Below, piece by piece: positions 5,213-6,476 of a stretch of DNA of 6,476 nt (positions within the stretch are counted from its first letter, which is position 1; each line of letters opens with the position of its first letter). Both the position numbers and the translations under genes were made by a program. The stretch is taken from positions 1 through 6,476 of the forward strand of contig JABMMO010000034.1 in the NCBI GenBank assembly GCA_013205455.1. The letters run 5' to 3'. The stretch comes from Actinomycetota bacterium. Its GTDB lineage: Bacteria > Actinomycetota > Actinomycetes > Nanopelagicales > Nanopelagicaceae. The notes under the pieces are model-generated. The model saw nothing but the letters and a program-made list of their open reading frames with translations, did no database searches and was not told where the DNA came from.

Positions 5213-6274
5213 CTGAAACTTCCAGATTTTCCTTGGGATGCGCTCGCTCCGTTTGGCGATAAAGCGCGAAGTAATCCGCTTGGAATAATTGATTTATCAA
5301 TTGGAACTCCAGTTGATCCGACGCCAGAATTTATTCAAAAAGCGCTTAGCGAAAATGCAAATTCTCCAACTTATCCAGCTACTGCTGGTACGGCAGAGTT
5401 ACAGAAATCTCTAAAACGTTATGCCACCGAAATACTTGGCGCTACTGGAGATTTCGCGGTGCTTCCAACAATCGGTTCTAAAGAGTTAATTACACTATTG
5501 CCAACGCTGCTCGAATCTCAAAAAGTATTGATTCCTAAAATTGCATATCCCTCTTATCAAGTAAGCGGATTAGTCAGCAAAAGTGAAGTTGTCGAAGTAG
5601 ATATTGCTTCCGAAACTTGGCCAGATGGCGACTTGGCGTGGGTAAATACACCATCTAATCCAACCGGCCGAGTTCATTCTAAAGCAGAATTAAATGCCAA
5701 TATCGCTTGGGCAAGATCTGGCGCTAGGGTTCTAGCGGTCGATGAATGCTATGTCCCATTCCCAGATTCTAAAAAGCCATTTTCAATCTTCTCGTTAACT
5801 AACGGTGATAATCGAAATATCATTGCTGCGCATTCGCTTTCAAAACGTTCTAATTTGGCGGGTTATCGCGCCGGCTTTATTTTTGGTGATCCAAGAATTG
5901 TTAATCAACTTCTAGAAGTTCGAAAACATCTTGGTTTGATGATGCCACTACCCGTGCAAGCGGCAATGGTTGCGGCACTTAGCGATGAGAGCCATGTGCT
6001 TGAGCAATCCGCAAGATATGTGGCTCGTCGCAAAGTTATGGTTAGCGCTCTTATTGCGGCTGATTTTAAAATCGAATTTTCCGAAGCCGGTTTATATATT
6101 TGGTGTTCTCGAAGTGAAGGTGATTGGGAACTGGTTTCTTGGTTTGCCGAGCGTGGAATATTAACCACCCCTGGCAGCTTTTATGGCCAGGCCGGAAAGC
6201 AGCACATTCGAATTTCCTTAACTGCAACTGATAAAAATATTGCAGCTGCAGCGGATCGAATTCGGCAGGGATAA
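5213..6274 (+). CDS. dapC: N-succinyldiaminopimelate aminotransferase, non-canonical CTG start proposed
   Basis: PLP-dependent class I/II aminotransferase of the succinylase diaminopimelate route, making N-succinyl-LL-2,6-diaminopimelate for lysine and peptidoglycan. From CTG the protein has 353 residues; family members have about 360. It shows KLPDFPW at the N-terminus, LSIGTPVDPTP (28-38), YPATAG (54-59), SNPTG with Asn149, DECY with Asp177 and Tyr180, SLSKRSNLAGYR with the PLP lysine Lys211 and Arg219, and a carboxylate-binding HIRISLT with Arg333. The frame is open from 5159 but has no ATG, GTG or TTG until GTG at 5459, which would remove 82 conserved residues. CTG at 5213, 5 nt after the fdxA stop and 9 nt after a weak GGA, gives MKLPDFPW, the expected beginning; ATA at 5204 is a poorer alternative. 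Translation probably depends on fdxA termination. The family is certain; the start is inferred. Confidence 0.9.
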   Translation: MKLPDFPWDALAPFGDKARSNPLGIIDLSIGTPVDPTPEFIQKALSENANSPTYPATAGTAELQKSLKRYATEILGATGDFAVLPTIGSKELITLLPTLLESQKVLIPKIAYPSYQVSGLVSKSEVVEVDIASETWPDGDLAWVNTPSNPTGRVHSKAELNANIAWARSGARVLAVDECYVPFPDSKKPFSIFSLTNGDNRNIIAAHSLSKRSNLAGYRAGFIFGDPRIVNQLLEVRKHLGLMMPLPVQAAMVAALSDESHVLEQSARYVARRKVMVSALIAADFKIEFSEAGLYIWCSRSEGDWELVSWFAERGILTTPGSFYGQAGKQHIRISLTATDKNIAAAADRIRQG

Positions 6275-6476
6275 TGAGCGTAAAAGGTATTTTATTAGTT
6301 GGCGGCAAAGGCACCAGGCTTATGCCGCTCACAAAAAATACACCGAAACCAATGTTGGAAGTTGCCGGTGTACCTTTTACCGCACATCAACTAGCTAAAG
6401 CTAAAGCGGCTGGAATCACGGAAATTGCGCTTGCGACTTCGTATATGGCTGAAGTTTTCCAACCTTATTTTGGTGA
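6274..6476 (+). CDS. NDP-sugar pyrophosphorylase, probably mannose-1-phosphate guanylyltransferase, N-terminal part
   Basis: Only the first 67 residues are present; the gene runs off the window. It opens SVKGILLVGGKGTRLMPLT, then NTPKPMLEVAGVPF and HQLAKAKAAGITEIALATSYMAEVF. The GGxGTRLxPLT…PKPM signature binds nucleotide and phosphate in sugar-1-phosphate nucleotidyltransferases. The LLVGGKGTRL opening with VPFTAHQLAKAKAAG and SYMAEVFQPYFG resembles the actinobacterial GDP-mannose pyrophosphorylase group (Rv3264c in M. tuberculosis), which makes GDP-mannose from GTP and mannose-1-phosphate for glycans and lipoglycans; a glucose-1-phosphate enzyme (RmlA- or GlgC-like) cannot be excluded from this part. 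The ATG shares one base with the dapC stop (TAATG), and AGGG at 6267-6270 is an adequate ribosome binding site, so it belongs to the fdxA-dapC operon. Confidence 0.85.
   Translation, partial: MSVKGILLVGGKGTRLMPLTKNTPKPMLEVAGVPFTAHQLAKAKAAGITEIALATSYMAEVFQPYFG

Noticed and set aside
4779..5300. Long minus-strand open frame (173 aa) opposite fdxA
   Set aside because: Its codons mirror fdxA, it contains no recognisable domain, and it would overlap the divergent promoter region and both flanking genes.
5459..6274. dapC starting at GTG 5459
   Set aside because: It would discard 82 residues that clearly belong to DapC and has no ribosome binding site; the upstream frame is open and conserved.
1..6476. 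Mobile element, CRISPR, toxin-antitoxin or defence island
   Set aside because: No transposase, integrase, long terminal repeats, spaced repeats or tRNA-like folds were seen; every gene fits a housekeeping or conserved actinobacterial family.

Overview
The window looks like a compact, AT-leaning chromosomal segment from a streamlined actinobacterium. The evidence is a mycothiol gene (mshB), the actinobacterial DUF3107/TetR pair known from Mycobacterium tuberculosis as Rv3208A/Rv3208, an Rv0428c-type SH3-GNAT acetyltransferase, and the actinobacterial order 7Fe ferredoxin then dapC. Codon use is far less GC-rich than in Streptomyces or mycobacteria, and genes overlap or nearly touch. I infer a relative of the freshwater acI group (Nanopelagicales), but the sequence alone does not prove it.

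Layout. Positions 1-174 hold the C-terminus of a MarC-family membrane protein (+), which meets a DUF3107 gene (-, 171-434) tail to tail. Upstream of DUF3107 on the same strand is a TetR regulator (-, 471-1118). A 76-bp divergent promoter region with a perfect 8+8 bp palindrome separates tetR from mshB (+, 1195-2076). mshB overlaps a small DUF6113/Rv1171-like membrane protein gene (+, 2073-2384), which meets a cysteinyl-tRNA synthetase (-, 2381-3793) tail to tail. That synthetase is coupled to an upstream GNAT acetyltransferase (-, 3793-4782). A second divergent promoter region (4783-4880) leads into a + strand operon: a 7Fe ferredoxin (4881-5207), N-succinyldiaminopimelate aminotransferase (best start CTG at 5213, to 6274), and the beginning of an NDP-sugar pyrophosphorylase, probably mannose-1-phosphate guanylyltransferase (6274 onward, cut by the window end).

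How the genes fit together. The content is housekeeping: thiol redox buffering (mshB), Cys-tRNA charging (cysS), electron transfer (fdxA), lysine and peptidoglycan precursor supply (dapC) and activated-sugar supply for the envelope. Only 215 bp of the window lies between genes. Both convergent junctions share the same 4-bp TTAA stop overlap, and same-strand neighbours are joined by ATGA or TAATG overlaps, so translational coupling is probably widespread.

I found no mobile element, CRISPR array, RNA gene or defence-like novel system. The points worth checking are the dapC gene, which has no ATG/GTG/TTG start before its conserved N-terminus; the palindromic operator candidate between tetR and mshB; two TANNNT -10 boxes placed for leaderless transcription of tetR and the DUF3107 gene; and a CysS with an unusual insertion after its NITD motif.
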